Part shown: positions 41,148-50,039 of the stretch, one piece after another
How positions within the stretch are numbered: the first letter of the stretch is position 1
Layout of the letters: every line of letters starts with the position of its first letter
Assembly (NCBI GenBank): GCA_035546535.1
Contig: DASZWQ010000031.1
Location: forward strand, 49,481-113,480
Origin: Pirellulales bacterium
GTDB lineage: Bacteria > Planctomycetota > Planctomycetia > Pirellulales > JACPPG01
Direction of reading: 5' to 3'
DNA length: 64,000 nt
The notes under the pieces: generated by a model
Database searches by the model: none
Seen by the model: the letters and a program-made list of their open reading frames with translations, nothing else
Told to the model about the DNA's origin: nothing
Position numbers and translations under genes: made by a program

Positions 41148-42218
41148 GTGCGATCCCGTTCCCGCCATATCGCCGCCGTCTTGAGCGAACCGCGACGGCG
41201 CGCGCGGGAACCGCGCTGGGCACATCTCTCCGATCGCGAGCTGCTTGAGTGGCGGATGTGCGACCTGGGCGTGCGGATCGAAGGCTCGATCCTCGAATCG
41301 CGCGTGGCACGCATCAATGAAGAGCTGGCCCGCCGGGGCCTGCGCTTCCGCCCCGCGTTCTGGCTTTCGGAGGAATGGTTCTCGCCCGACGGCGTGGCTG
41401 GCGTGGCGATGCCGTTTTATCTCGCCCATCCGCGTCTGACGAAGCTCGAGCAGCGGCAGATGCTGGCCGTCGAGGGGGGCACCCGGCAGTGGTGCCTGCG
41501 GATCATGCGGCACGAAGTAGGGCACGCCATCGACAATGCCTATCGATTGCATCGCCGCCGTCGCTGGCGCGAATTGTTCGGCAGCGCCACGCAGCCGTAT
41601 CCCGAATTCTATTCTCCGAAGCCGTATAGCAAGCGCTATGTATTGCACCTGGATAGCTGGTACGCACAGAGCCATCCTTCGGAAGATTTCGCCGAGACCT
41701 TTGCCGTGTGGTTGCGGCCGCGCTCGCGCTGGCGCCGCCAGTATGCCGATTGGCCGGCGCTGGAAAAGCTCCGCTACGTCGACGAACTGATGAGCCAGAT
41801 TGCGCCGCAGGCGCCGCTGGTCCGCTCGCGGCTGCGCGTCGACGCGCTCGATCAGCTAAAGAAGACGTTGCGCGAACATTACGAGGAAAAGCGGGCCCGC
41901 TACAGCACCGAGCACGCCGCGGTTTACGACCGCGATTTGCGGCGGCTATTTTCCGATTCGAAGGATAATACCGAGGGCCCTGCGGCCTCGGCGGTGTTGC
42001 GCCGCATGCGTCCCGACCTGCGTGAGCTTGTCGCGCATTGGACCGGCGCGCATCAATATACGATTGACCAGGTGCTGCAAGAGATGATCAGCCGCTGCCG
42101 CGAGCTGAAGCTGCGCATGCACCGCTCGGAGGGAGCCACCAAGCGCGACGCGCTGGTCGTGCTGACCGTCCACACGATGAATTACCTTCACGCAGGTCAC
42201 CACCGGTTGGCGTTATGA
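41148..42218 (+). CDS. Putative zinc metallopeptidase coupled to an ATP-grasp gene
   Basis: 356 aa from GTG 41148; the start is uncertain because no SD is at the right distance. A zinc site is visible: HEVGH (His122-Glu123-...-His126) in MRHEVGHAIDNAYRL, and a third ligand probably supplied by SEDFAETFAVWL (Glu179 or Glu183). That arrangement (HExxH plus a downstream acidic motif) fits a gluzincin-like peptidase. No signal peptide is present and the N-terminus is very basic. The stop overlaps the ATP-grasp gene by 4 nt, so the products probably work together, as a peptide-bond maker and a peptide-bond breaker. Substrate unknown. Confidence 0.75.
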   Translation: MRSRSRHIAAVLSEPRRRAREPRWAHLSDRELLEWRMCDLGVRIEGSILESRVARINEELARRGLRFRPAFWLSEEWFSPDGVAGVAMPFYLAHPRLTKLEQRQMLAVEGGTRQWCLRIMRHEVGHAIDNAYRLHRRRRWRELFGSATQPYPEFYSPKPYSKRYVLHLDSWYAQSHPSEDFAETFAVWLRPRSRWRRQYADWPALEKLRYVDELMSQIAPQAPLVRSRLRVDALDQLKKTLREHYEEKRARYSTEHAAVYDRDLRRLFSDSKDNTEGPAASAVLRRMRPDLRELVAHWTGAHQYTIDQVLQEMISRCRELKLRMHRSEGATKRDALVVLTVHTMNYLHAGHHRLAL

Positions 42219-43246
42219 AACCATTACGCGTCCTGGTGCTCATGCACGAAGACCTGGTGCCGCCCGACAGCATCGCCGGCCTCAGCGTCAAGGAAGTCGC
42301 GCCGTTCAAGAGCGAATACGACGTCTCGGCCGGCCTGCAGAACATCGGCCACGAAGTGCGGCCGCTGGGCCTCAGCAGCGACTTGGGCGTGTTGCGCGAC
42401 GCCATTCTCGAATGGCAGCCCGACATCATGTTCAACCTGCTCGAAGAATTTCACGGCGTGGCGGTCTACGACCAGCACGTCGTCGGCTACTTGGAGCTGA
42501 TGCGCAAGCCCTACACCGGCTGCAATCCGCGCGGACTGCTGCTGGCGCACGACAAGGCGCTGACGAAAGAGATCTTGTCGTATCACCGCATTCGCGTGCC
42601 CGACTTCGCGGTCTTCCCGCGAGAGAAGAAGGTCAAGCGGCCCAAGCGGCTGAAGTTTCCGCTGCTGGTGAAATCGATCAGCGAAGAGGGTTCGGTCGGC
42701 ATTGCCCAGGCTTCGGTCGTCCATAACGACGAGAAGCTGACCGAGCGCGTGGAGTTCATTCACGCCCAGACCATGACCGACGCCATCGCCGAAGAATTCA
42801 TCGAAGGGCGCGAGCTCTATGTCGGCGTACTCGGCAATCAGCGGCTGGAAACATTTCCCACCTGGGAAATGTTCTTCCGCAACATGCCCGACGACACGAT
42901 GCGGATCGCCACCGAAAAAGTGAAGTGGGACCACGACTACCAGAAGAAGCATGGCATCGAAACCGGTCCGGCCGAAAAACTCGACCCGGCCGTCGACGCG
43001 CAGATCGCCAAGGTCTGCAAGCGCGTCTACCGCACGCTCAGCCTGAGCGGCTACGCCCGCATGGATCTGCGCCTGACGCCCGACGGGCAGGTGTACGTGC
43101 TCGAGGCGAACCCTAACCCGAACCTGGAATACGGCGAAGATTTCGCCGAAAGCGCCGAAAAGGCCGGTATCTCTTACGAGGCGCTCCTGTCGCGAATCCT
43201 CAATCTGGGTCTGAACTATCAGGCGGCGTGGCAGTGGGGCGGGTAG
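42215..43246 (+). CDS. D-Ala-D-Ala-ligase-like ATP-grasp protein
   Basis: 343 aa. ATP-grasp fold enzymes join a carboxylate to an amine through an acyl phosphate. Seen are FNLLEEFHGVAVYDQHVVGYLE, YTGCNPRGLLLAHDKALTKE (typical of D-Ala-D-Ala ligases, where the small-domain loop and Lys sit), FPLLVKSISEEGSVGIAQ, AEEFIEGRELYVGVLG, the metal site YARMDLRLTPDG and EANPNPNLE. It is not ddl itself: the N-terminal substrate part differs and it is translationally coupled (ATGA) to a metallopeptidase. It is therefore more likely to be an amino-acid or peptide ligase of an uncharacterised pathway. Confidence 0.85.
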   Translation: MKPLRVLVLMHEDLVPPDSIAGLSVKEVAPFKSEYDVSAGLQNIGHEVRPLGLSSDLGVLRDAILEWQPDIMFNLLEEFHGVAVYDQHVVGYLELMRKPYTGCNPRGLLLAHDKALTKEILSYHRIRVPDFAVFPREKKVKRPKRLKFPLLVKSISEEGSVGIAQASVVHNDEKLTERVEFIHAQTMTDAIAEEFIEGRELYVGVLGNQRLETFPTWEMFFRNMPDDTMRIATEKVKWDHDYQKKHGIETGPAEKLDPAVDAQIAKVCKRVYRTLSLSGYARMDLRLTPDGQVYVLEANPNPNLEYGEDFAESAEKAGISYEALLSRILNLGLNYQAAWQWGG

Positions 43247-43284
43247 GTGTCTTCGCCCAACTACTCTTCGCGTAGGTCCAGTTC

Positions 43285-43426
43285 AATTCCTCTCCCTTCG
43301 GGCCCTTCGGGAGAGGTGAGGTGAGGGGTGAAACGATCAGTGCATTCGAGGTAGAGGCAATCCGTGTTCGCTGCGGAGCGTTCAGACCCTCCCTCGATCC
43401 CTCCCTGAAGGGGAGGGAAGTAGAGA
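43285..43426. repeat. Dispersed intergenic repeat, copy 1
   Basis: About 140 bp. It begins with CCTCTCCC...GGGAGAGG, continues GTGAGGGGTGAAACG, and ends with CCCTCCCTGAAGGGGAGGG, so both ends are hairpins. The same order of blocks recurs in the same orientation at 45563-45712. The two copies flank the gene at 43431-45533. Between these blocks the copies differ. Confidence 0.75.
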
Positions 43427-43430
43427 CAGG

Positions 43431-45533
43431 TCAGTTTTGACCTGGATTCTCAGCCGGCGAGGCTTGGTTAACTCCAGATTTTTTCTGCGACTCGGCGGCT
43501 TCCTCTTGTACCCATTCACGCATGACTTCATCAATGCCATCCCAAAACTCGGTCTGATCGGCGCCGATTGTCAGCGTGCCGCCCTCTTTGGCGCCGATCT
43601 GCAGTCGCGCCAAGAACACGTCGAAGCCATTGAGGGCGTCGAGGGTCGGGCGAGCCCCGGCAACGGTCTCTTTTCTCGCCGCAAGATACGGAACCGCGAT
43701 GGCGTCGTAGTCGCCGAGGCTGAACCCCTTGTGAGGTAGCACCGGCACTCGCTGCGGCAGCTTGGCCGGAAACCTGATTGTTGCGCCGGAGGCGGATTGC
43801 ACTGGCAAGAAATTTTCCCAGCCCGGCCCTCGCTGCGGTAACTCGCCTTGGACCTCGCCCTTGGCGTCGACGAGCAGCAATTGGCTTTGGTGCGCCGGCA
43901 CTTGCTCGGGGGCTAGGTCCTCATGCGGGGCAAAGTGGACGAGATACCAGAGAGGCTCGTTCTTGAGATGATCGGGCGTTTCAATGTTGATCCGCACCGG
44001 TACGGTCAGCGTTGTAGTTCGCGGCGGTAGCGCACTCGCGGGGGGCACTGCTGGAGCCGGTGGTGCGGTCGCGAGCGCATTCGACTCCGCGACGTTATCT
44101 ACCAAGTCGTCCGCGCGAAGGGCTGCACCGCGTATGCCGGTCGGCCCAGGCTCCTCGGCGTCATGCACCGGCGCGGTAGTGGAACTGGTCGGGGAAGCAT
44201 CTTCGTGCCCTGTGGCGCCGAGCCGGATGCCATGTGACGAATCGCCTTCAGAAACCGCCGCGTCCCTGCGAGACTGCTTGATCATTTCTAGGCGGGTGAA
44301 GCTTTGGCGGACATCCGCCCAAAAGGCATTGCCGTGTGAAGTAGACTCGTCCACCACGACGCTTTCACGATCGATGTTGCGTTCAACCCTTGGTGCCGCG
44401 GTGAGCACGTGCAATGTCGGCCGATTGTTTGCATTGTCAGGGAGCACTTCCGCGCCGTAAGCGGCAAATGCGACATCGTACAGCGAAGGGATAATGTTCT
44501 GGGCCCGTGATAACGGAATCATCGACGGTATTTCACTGATAAATTCACCGAAAACGCGTGGCATGCTACCAGCGCGCAGGAGGCCGCCGCGGCGGCCCGT
44601 TCCGTTGATAAAGTCGATGGGGAATTCTCCCAGGACCGTGCCTTTCGCATCGAGTAACACGGCAACCGCTTTCGGCTCGCCGACGTACTGCCAAAAGATG
44701 CCGTCCACATTCCTGCCAAGTCGCCGCAGTTGCGCCACAAAATAAAGCCGATCCGGACTGATGTCTCCGGGAGCAGTTATTGTAAAGGTCGCGGGAACGG
44801 ACGTGTCGTATTTGGTCGGGCAGCGTATCGTCGTTTCGCTCGGACGCCCGGGTCCTAAAAGAATATCAGTTCGTCCTCCCGATTCGCTTGTCGCTTTGAC
44901 GTAGCAAGTGACCGTATAAGGACCCGCCGGCAAGCGGCCGAAATCGGCGAGCCCGGTCGCATCCGTTTGGACCTGCTGCTCGATTGCGTCGTCTTTTCCA
45001 AACGGTCTCCCCGTGCAACTCGCACCGCCTTCTACCGGATTCCCCTCTTCGTCGACCAACTTGACCCGTAGCGGCTGCCAATCGCTGAACCGTCCGTCAC
45101 CGCCCTGCGATTCCCGCGGCTTGCGCACTTCGGCCAGCATCGCTTGCATCCATTCGCGCTGCGCGCCGAGCATTTGCTTCTGGTCCTCGCGATTGTTCGC
45201 CATCAGTTGCGCGAGCAACGCCACCGCGCCGATCGCGGCCGCGGCTGCCACCAGCGTCACGCCCAGGATGACTCGCTGCGTCATGATCTTCTCCTTCATC
45301 GCGTCCCACCACAGCCGCCGGGCGACCTCTCGCGGATCGCCAAACCGGTCGAGCGCCTCACCCAATAGTTCCTCTTCGCTCCGGCCCCGATGCTGCTCGT
45401 CGCGCAATCGTTCGCGCGCCACCGAACACGCCAGATGATCCGCTAACTCGTCGGCGATGTCGCTCCGCAGCGCACGCGGCTCGTCGTCGCGCGGCGCCGG
45501 CAGATGAACCGAAATGTCATCGGGCGGAATCAT
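43431..45533 (-). CDS. HAAS-domain membrane protein paired with PadR
   Basis: 700 aa from ATG 45533. Residues about 1-85 are a HAAS-like domain (ALRSDIADELADHLACSVAR...RSEEELLGEALDRFGDPREVARRLWWD), which is typically encoded next to PadR regulators. One membrane helix follows (about 90-112, VILGVTLVAAAAAIGAVALLAQL). The large extracytoplasmic part starts with a carboxypeptidase-regulatory-like beta domain (VKLVDEEGNPVEGGASCTGR...GPYTVTCYVKA) and continues as uncharacterised sequence with a Pro/Ala-rich spacer near 475-500. PadR and HAAS proteins are thought to form regulatory pairs; the extracytoplasmic ligand is unknown. Confidence 0.75.
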   Translation of the reverse strand: MIPPDDISVHLPAPRDDEPRALRSDIADELADHLACSVARERLRDEQHRGRSEEELLGEALDRFGDPREVARRLWWDAMKEKIMTQRVILGVTLVAAAAAIGAVALLAQLMANNREDQKQMLGAQREWMQAMLAEVRKPRESQGGDGRFSDWQPLRVKLVDEEGNPVEGGASCTGRPFGKDDAIEQQVQTDATGLADFGRLPAGPYTVTCYVKATSESGGRTDILLGPGRPSETTIRCPTKYDTSVPATFTITAPGDISPDRLYFVAQLRRLGRNVDGIFWQYVGEPKAVAVLLDAKGTVLGEFPIDFINGTGRRGGLLRAGSMPRVFGEFISEIPSMIPLSRAQNIIPSLYDVAFAAYGAEVLPDNANNRPTLHVLTAAPRVERNIDRESVVVDESTSHGNAFWADVRQSFTRLEMIKQSRRDAAVSEGDSSHGIRLGATGHEDASPTSSTTAPVHDAEEPGPTGIRGAALRADDLVDNVAESNALATAPPAPAVPPASALPPRTTTLTVPVRINIETPDHLKNEPLWYLVHFAPHEDLAPEQVPAHQSQLLLVDAKGEVQGELPQRGPGWENFLPVQSASGATIRFPAKLPQRVPVLPHKGFSLGDYDAIAVPYLAARKETVAGARPTLDALNGFDVFLARLQIGAKEGGTLTIGADQTEFWDGIDEVMREWVQEEAAESQKKSGVNQASPAENPGQN

Positions 45534-45562
45534 CGACACCACGAATCAAATGGTTCCAAAAA

Positions 45563-45712
45563 CTCCTCTCCCCTCAGGGGAGAGGGGGAGAGGTTGGGTG
45601 AGGGGTGAAACGTTCCGCAACATTGGATTCGAAAATCGCATCGAAAGCACCGAACGGTTCGACCCTCCCTTAGTCCCTCCCTGACAGGGAGGGAAAGTTT
45701 TTCCCTCCACAC
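45563..45712. repeat. Dispersed intergenic repeat, copy 2
   Basis: About 150 bp between padR and the HAAS gene, with the same block order as copy 1: CCTCTCCCCTCAGGGGAGAGG, GGTGAGGGGTGAAACG, then GACCCTCCCT...CCCTCCCTGACAGGGAGGG. It separates two genes that would normally be a tight operon, so it may have been inserted later. Confidence 0.75.
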
Positions 45713-45720
45713 AGCGCAGC

Positions 45721-46065
45721 TTACGAAATTGCCGGCGCGGCGCCGCGCTCCAGCCCCAGCACGCCGTTGACGCCCGCGGCGAACGATTGCCATTCCTGAC
45801 GGCGCGTTTCCAAGAGTGCCCGGCCCGTCGCGGTCAACTTGTAGTACTTTCGCCGCCGTCCGTCGCACTCGGTCCAATAAGATTCGAGCAGCTTTTCACG
45901 CTCCAGTTTGTGCAACGCCGGGTAAAGGCTTCCTTCCTTGAGCGCCAGGCGCCCCGCCGAGCGCGCCAGCACCGACTGCACAATCTCGTAGCCGTAACTC
46001 GGCGCGCTAGAGAGGACTTCGAGCATCATCGTCTCGAGCGTGCCGGAGATAAGTTTGGGATCCAT
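45721..46065 (-). CDS. PadR-family transcriptional regulator
   Basis: 114 aa, the size of PadR subfamily 2. A winged-helix repressor that releases DNA when it binds a ligand. Seen are LISGTLETMMLEVLSSAPSYGYEIV (winged-helix start) and LKEGSLYPALHKLEREKLLESYW (recognition helix and wing), then DGRRRKYYKLTATGRALLE. The start is ATG 46065 with GGAG 7 nt upstream. The operator palindrome (46098-46118) overlaps its own promoter, which indicates autorepression. The HAAS-domain gene follows after about 190 nt, most of it occupied by a dispersed repeat. Confidence 0.95.
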   Translation of the reverse strand: MDPKLISGTLETMMLEVLSSAPSYGYEIVQSVLARSAGRLALKEGSLYPALHKLEREKLLESYWTECDGRRRKYYKLTATGRALLETRRQEWQSFAAGVNGVLGLERGAAPAIS

Positions 46066-46097
46066 CGCAGGGCTCCATACATCGACTGGCTAGGCAT

Positions 46098-46118
46098 ATA
46101 CATAGACATTCTATGTAT
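46098..46118 (-). promoter_or_regulatory. PadR operator (perfect 9-bp inverted repeat)
   Basis: ATACATAGA-N3-TCTATGTAT. It covers the -10 box and much of the spacer of the padR promoter (46099-46127). ATAC/GTAT-type palindromes with ATGT/ACAT cores are what PadR-family proteins are known to bind. Confidence 0.75.
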
Positions 46119-46127
46119 TGTTGTCAA
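46099..46127 (-). promoter_or_regulatory. padR promoter
   Basis: Minus strand: perfect -35 TTGACA (46122-46127), 17-nt spacer, -10 TATGTA (46099-46104). Start expected near 46092, giving a 27-nt leader. Confidence 0.75.
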
Positions 46128-46224
46128 CAACTTTTCTGGGGCTGGCCCGCTCAACCTGCTAGCACTGCCCGGAAAACTCGGAAGAATCGTGCCTAGTTAC
46201 AGGGCACAGGCTGCCTTTCGGTCG

Positions 46225-46253
46225 TTGACAGTTCGTCGTAAGCCGTTTACAGT
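46225..46253 (+). promoter_or_regulatory. argH promoter
   Basis: Perfect -35 TTGACA (46225-46230), 17-nt spacer, -10 TACAGT (46248-46253). It lies 55 nt before the gene and diverges from the padR promoter, about 100 nt away. Confidence 0.7.
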
Positions 46254-46307
46254 GAATGTCTTGTTGCGTTTTTGTCTCCTCCTTTGGCTTGAACAAAAGT
46301 GGGAACC

Positions 46308-47708
46308 GTGGCCAACAAGCCTTGGGGCGGCGTCTTTGCCGAGGCCACCGACCGACGCGTCGAGCAGTTCACCGAAAGCGTGAGCTTCGATCGCCGGCTC
46401 TACGCTCAGGATATCCGGGCTTCGATCGCCCATGCCCAGATGCTCGCCAAGGTCGGTCTGATTTCGACCGGCGAGTGCCAGCAGATCGCGCAGGGGCTCG
46501 ATCAGATCCGCCACGAGATCGAGCAGGGGCAATTCGAGTTCCGCATCGAGCTCGAAGACGTCCACATGCACATCGAGCGGGCCCTGGTTGACCGCCTGGG
46601 CGATGTGGGCCGCAAGCTGCACACCGGCCGTAGCCGCAATGACCAGGTTTCGACCGATCTGCGGCTGTGGGTGCGCGATGCCATCGATACGATCACCTCG
46701 CGGCTGACGGACTTGCAAAGGGCCTTTGTCGGACGCTGCGCCGCGGACCGCGATTGCATTCTGCCCGGCTACACCCACACACAGCGGGCCCAGCCGGTGC
46801 TGGCGCCGCACTACTGGCTGGCCTATTGCGAGAAGCTGGCGCGCGACCGCGACCGCCTGGCCGATTGCCGCCGCCGGGTGAATGTGCTCACGCTCGGCAC
46901 GGCGGCACTCGCCGGCACGACCTTGCCGATCGACCGGCATGATGTGGCTCAGCGGCTGGGCTTCGAAGCCGTGGCCTCGAACAGCCTCGACGCGTCGAGC
47001 GATCGCGACTTCGTGCTGGAATTCGCTTTCGCCCTGTCAATGATCGGCGAGCATCTCAGCACCTGGGCCGAGGAATGGATCCTCTGGTCAACCAGCGAAT
47101 TTGACTTCCTGCAACTGCCGCAAGCCTTCTGCACTGGCTCGTCGATCATGCCGCAGAAGATCAATCCCGACGTGTTGGAACTCGTGCGAGGAAAAACCGC
47201 GCGATTGATCGGCAATGTCTCGCGCTTGCTGGTGTTACTAAAAGGTTTGCCATTGGCGTACAACCGCGATCTGCAAGAAGACAAGGAAGCGATCTTCGAC
47301 TCGGTCGATACGGTGCTGGCCTGCCTCGAAGTCGCGGCGCCGCTCGTGGCGGGCGCGAAGCTGAACCGTCCGGCAATTGCCGCCGGACTCGACCGCGGCT
47401 ACCTCGACGCCACGACGCTCATGGAGTGGTTGATCAAGCAAAACATTCCACAGCGCACGGCGCACGAGATCGTGGGCCAATTGGTGCGCCAGGCGATGCA
47501 GCGCGGCGTGCCCCTGGTCCGGCTTTCGCTCGCCGATTTTCAGGCCGTGCATCCGACGATCGATAAGTCGGTGTTCGACGTGCTGGGGGTCGAGCGCGCG
47601 ATCGAAGCCTTTACCAGTTACGGTTCGACGGCCCCGGCCGAAGTGGATCGACAAATCGCGGCCTGGACCACGCGCCTGAACAAGAGTCCCGCAAGCGCCG
47701 ACGGCTGA
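46308..47708 (+). CDS. argH: Argininosuccinate lyase
   Basis: 466 aa. Splits argininosuccinate into arginine and fumarate, the last step of arginine synthesis. Superfamily signature [16 protein letters not shown] (about residues 277-292) carries the flexible catalytic loop. Others are [33 protein letters not shown], the early [20 protein letters not shown] and [11 protein letters not shown] near 310. Start GTG 46308 (MANKPWGG...) matches the family better than GTG 46299. A strong promoter is seen upstream. It is followed after 27 nt by the HEAT protein gene, so the two may be cotranscribed, though unrelated in function. Confidence 0.96.
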   Translation: MANKPWGGVFAEATDRRVEQFTESVSFDRRLYAQDIRASIAHAQMLAKVGLISTGECQQIAQGLDQIRHEIEQGQFEFRIELEDVHMHIERALVDRLGDVGRKLHTGRSRNDQVSTDLRLWVRDAIDTITSRLTDLQRAFVGRCAADRDCILPGYTHTQRAQPVLAPHYWLAYCEKLARDRDRLADCRRRVNVLTLGTAALAGTTLPIDRHDVAQRLGFEAVASNSLDASSDRDFVLEFAFALSMIGEHLSTWAEEWILWSTSEFDFLQLPQAFCTGSSIMPQKINPDVLELVRGKTARLIGNVSRLLVLLKGLPLAYNRDLQEDKEAIFDSVDTVLACLEVAAPLVAGAKLNRPAIAAGLDRGYLDATTLMEWLIKQNIPQRTAHEIVGQLVRQAMQRGVPLVRLSLADFQAVHPTIDKSVFDVLGVERAIEAFTSYGSTAPAEVDRQIAAWTTRLNKSPASADG

Positions 47709-47735
47709 AACGGCAACCATCCTGAAATTGCAACC

Positions 47736-49982
47736 ATGACGACGCGTCCCACCACACGGATTGCTCTGCTGTTGAGCCTGGCGGCCGCCGCGGCGCTCGC
47801 GTCGCGTGTACAGGCGCAGGCCGATGCCACTCCCGCGTCGCGCCCTTTGCGCGCTACGGACGAGGCCGTGATCCGTGCCCTCGCCGCCGCGCGACCCACG
47901 ACACCCGTTGAGCTTGTGAAGGCCGCGCGCATTATCCTCGATCTGGGACAGCCGGCGCTGGCCAAGCCGTTTGTGCAAAAGTTGGCTGGCGCAAAGCTGG
48001 ATGACGAAGCATGTGCGGCGCTGGTCGACGAAGTAGGTTCGGCGGTGCTCTTGCGTCTGGCCCGCGATCCGGCGCTCGCACCGGTGGCCGGTCAGTTCTG
48101 CAATGCGACGCTCGACGGCGCGCAGCGCCACGCCCGTGATCCAGCTCGCCTGGCGGCGCTGGTGAAGCAACTTGCCGGCGCCGCGCCGTATGAAGAAGCT
48201 ACGATCATTGCCGCGCTACGGCCGGGCGCTGATGCCTCGGCCTTGGCATTGATCACGGCGCTCGCCGATAACGGCCGCGCGGCCGAGCATCCGGCGATCG
48301 TCCGGGCACTGATCGAATTGGGCAAAGTGGCAAGTGGGCCGCTGGTCGCGCTACTTGGTTCGCGCGACGCGCAGCTCGTGGCTCATGCCGCACAGATCCT
48401 TGGAGAGCTTGACGACCCAAGCATCGCCGGCCACTTGCTCGGTCCCGCGCTGGCCGCTGACAGCCCGGCCGAGGTTTCCGCGGCAGCCCGCGCAGCGCTG
48501 GACAACTATTTCGGCCGCGTGCCCACGAATGATCAGGCGCTCGCGATTCTGTTGCGCAAGGGTCAGCGCTCGCTGGATTTCGTAAAACATCCCGAGCGCA
48601 ACCTGCCGTCGGATGTCGATCCCGCGCCGCTGGTTTGGCAGTGGGACGATGCGAAGAAGAAGCTCACCGGCGCGCGCGTGACACCCGCCTTGGCGGAAGT
48701 AATCATGGCCGTCGGGTCGTTGGCCGATGCCCGGCGCGTCGCGCCGGCGAATGCCGACGTGCGTCGGCTGTATCTGGCGGCGCTTGCCGAAGCAATCGCG
48801 TACGCCGGCGACAGTCCCGCGGTGGCCGCGCGGGTCGACCAGGCAAAAGACCTTTTGGCGCAGGCAAACCTGCTGGAACTGCAAGATCTGCTCAGCTATT
48901 CGCTGGCCGAGGATCGCCCGGCCGCGGCCACGGTCGCGGCGCGCCTGCTGGGCGAATCGGAAAACGTGGATCTTCTCTATGCCCACAGCCCGCAAGGGAG
49001 CGCCCTGGCCCGGGCCTTGTTGCATCCATCGCGTGACCTTCGCTTCGCGGCGCTCGAGGCGATCATGCGTCTCAATCCTCGTTCGCCGTATCCCGGTGCG
49101 GGCGTGGTTGCCGAGACGCTCGAATATTTTGCCCGCTCGACCGGATTTCCCAAAGCACTGGTGGCGGCGGCCGACGCCACCGAGGCGGGCCGCCTCGCCG
49201 GACTATTGGCTGAGCAGGGGTATGAACCCGACATCGCGGTCGACGCGACCAGCATGCTGCGGATGGCGCGCGCTTCGACCGATTACGAAGTGATCTTCGT
49301 CGATTCGGCGCTCGCGCTCCCATCGTCGGCGCAGTTGCTGCAGCGCCTACGCAGCGATAGCCGCCTGGCGCGGATTCCGTTGGCCGTCGTGTCGATGGCC
49401 GATGAATTTCCGCAAGTCGAGCGCGTGGCGCGCCGTTATCCCCTGTGTATGGCCGTGATGCGCGTGCACAACGCTCCGGCGATGCAATTCGAGCTCAACC
49501 GCTTGCTGCAACGCTCCGGCCGAGTGGTTGTGCCGGGCGAAGTGAGGCGCGAGCAGGGTATCAAAGCGCTTGAGTGGATCGCGGCCCTGGCGAGCGAACG
49601 ACAGCAGATTTACGACACGCGCCGGCTCGATCTGGCCGTGATCGGCAGCCTCGACACGCCTGGCATGACCGAGGCGGCGATCGCCACGCTCGGTCGGCTC
49701 GATACCAATCGCGCGCAGCGCGCCTTGGTCGACCTTGCCAGTCGCCCCACGGCGGCACTGGCGGCACGACAGGAATCAGCCCGTGCGTTTGCCGATAGCG
49801 TGGCCCGTCGCGGCACGCTGCTGACGAGCGAGGAAATCGCGCGGCAGTATGATCGCTATAACGCCAGCGAGCACTACGACGCCGACACGCAAACGGTGTT
49901 GGCCGACATTCTCGATGTAATCGAAGCCCGGGCCAAGGCCGATTGGCTGGCGCTCGAGCAGAACGACAGCCCCACCCCGTAA
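47736..49982 (+). CDS. Exported HEAT-repeat protein with a degenerate receiver-like domain
   Basis: 748 aa. A signal peptide (residues 1-28, ending SRVQAQA) indicates export. Residues about 40-460 are alpha-helical repeats of HEAT type (for example GPLVALLGSRDAQLVAHAAQIL, ALARALLHPSRDLRFAALEAI). Residues about 470-592 look like a response-regulator receiver: KALVAAADATEAGRLAGLLA, YEPDIAVDATSML, YEVIFVDSALALPSSAQLL with Asp at the phospho-site place, and RIPLAVVSMADE. The acidic pair and the late Lys are missing, so it is probably a pseudo-receiver. Helical repeats resume to the C-terminus. It precedes a sigma-54 activator gene by 57 nt. Confidence 0.7.
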   Translation: MTTRPTTRIALLLSLAAAAALASRVQAQADATPASRPLRATDEAVIRALAAARPTTPVELVKAARIILDLGQPALAKPFVQKLAGAKLDDEACAALVDEVGSAVLLRLARDPALAPVAGQFCNATLDGAQRHARDPARLAALVKQLAGAAPYEEATIIAALRPGADASALALITALADNGRAAEHPAIVRALIELGKVASGPLVALLGSRDAQLVAHAAQILGELDDPSIAGHLLGPALAADSPAEVSAAARAALDNYFGRVPTNDQALAILLRKGQRSLDFVKHPERNLPSDVDPAPLVWQWDDAKKKLTGARVTPALAEVIMAVGSLADARRVAPANADVRRLYLAALAEAIAYAGDSPAVAARVDQAKDLLAQANLLELQDLLSYSLAEDRPAAATVAARLLGESENVDLLYAHSPQGSALARALLHPSRDLRFAALEAIMRLNPRSPYPGAGVVAETLEYFARSTGFPKALVAAADATEAGRLAGLLAEQGYEPDIAVDATSMLRMARASTDYEVIFVDSALALPSSAQLLQRLRSDSRLARIPLAVVSMADEFPQVERVARRYPLCMAVMRVHNAPAMQFELNRLLQRSGRVVVPGEVRREQGIKALEWIAALASERQQIYDTRRLDLAVIGSLDTPGMTEAAIATLGRLDTNRAQRALVDLASRPTAALAARQESARAFADSVARRGTLLTSEEIARQYDRYNASEHYDADTQTVLADILDVIEARAKADWLALEQNDSPTP

Positions 49983-50039
49983 AAAAGCGTCACTCCCACC
50001 ATGCTGTGCCGGTCAAACGCCGGCAAAGCGATTGCGACG

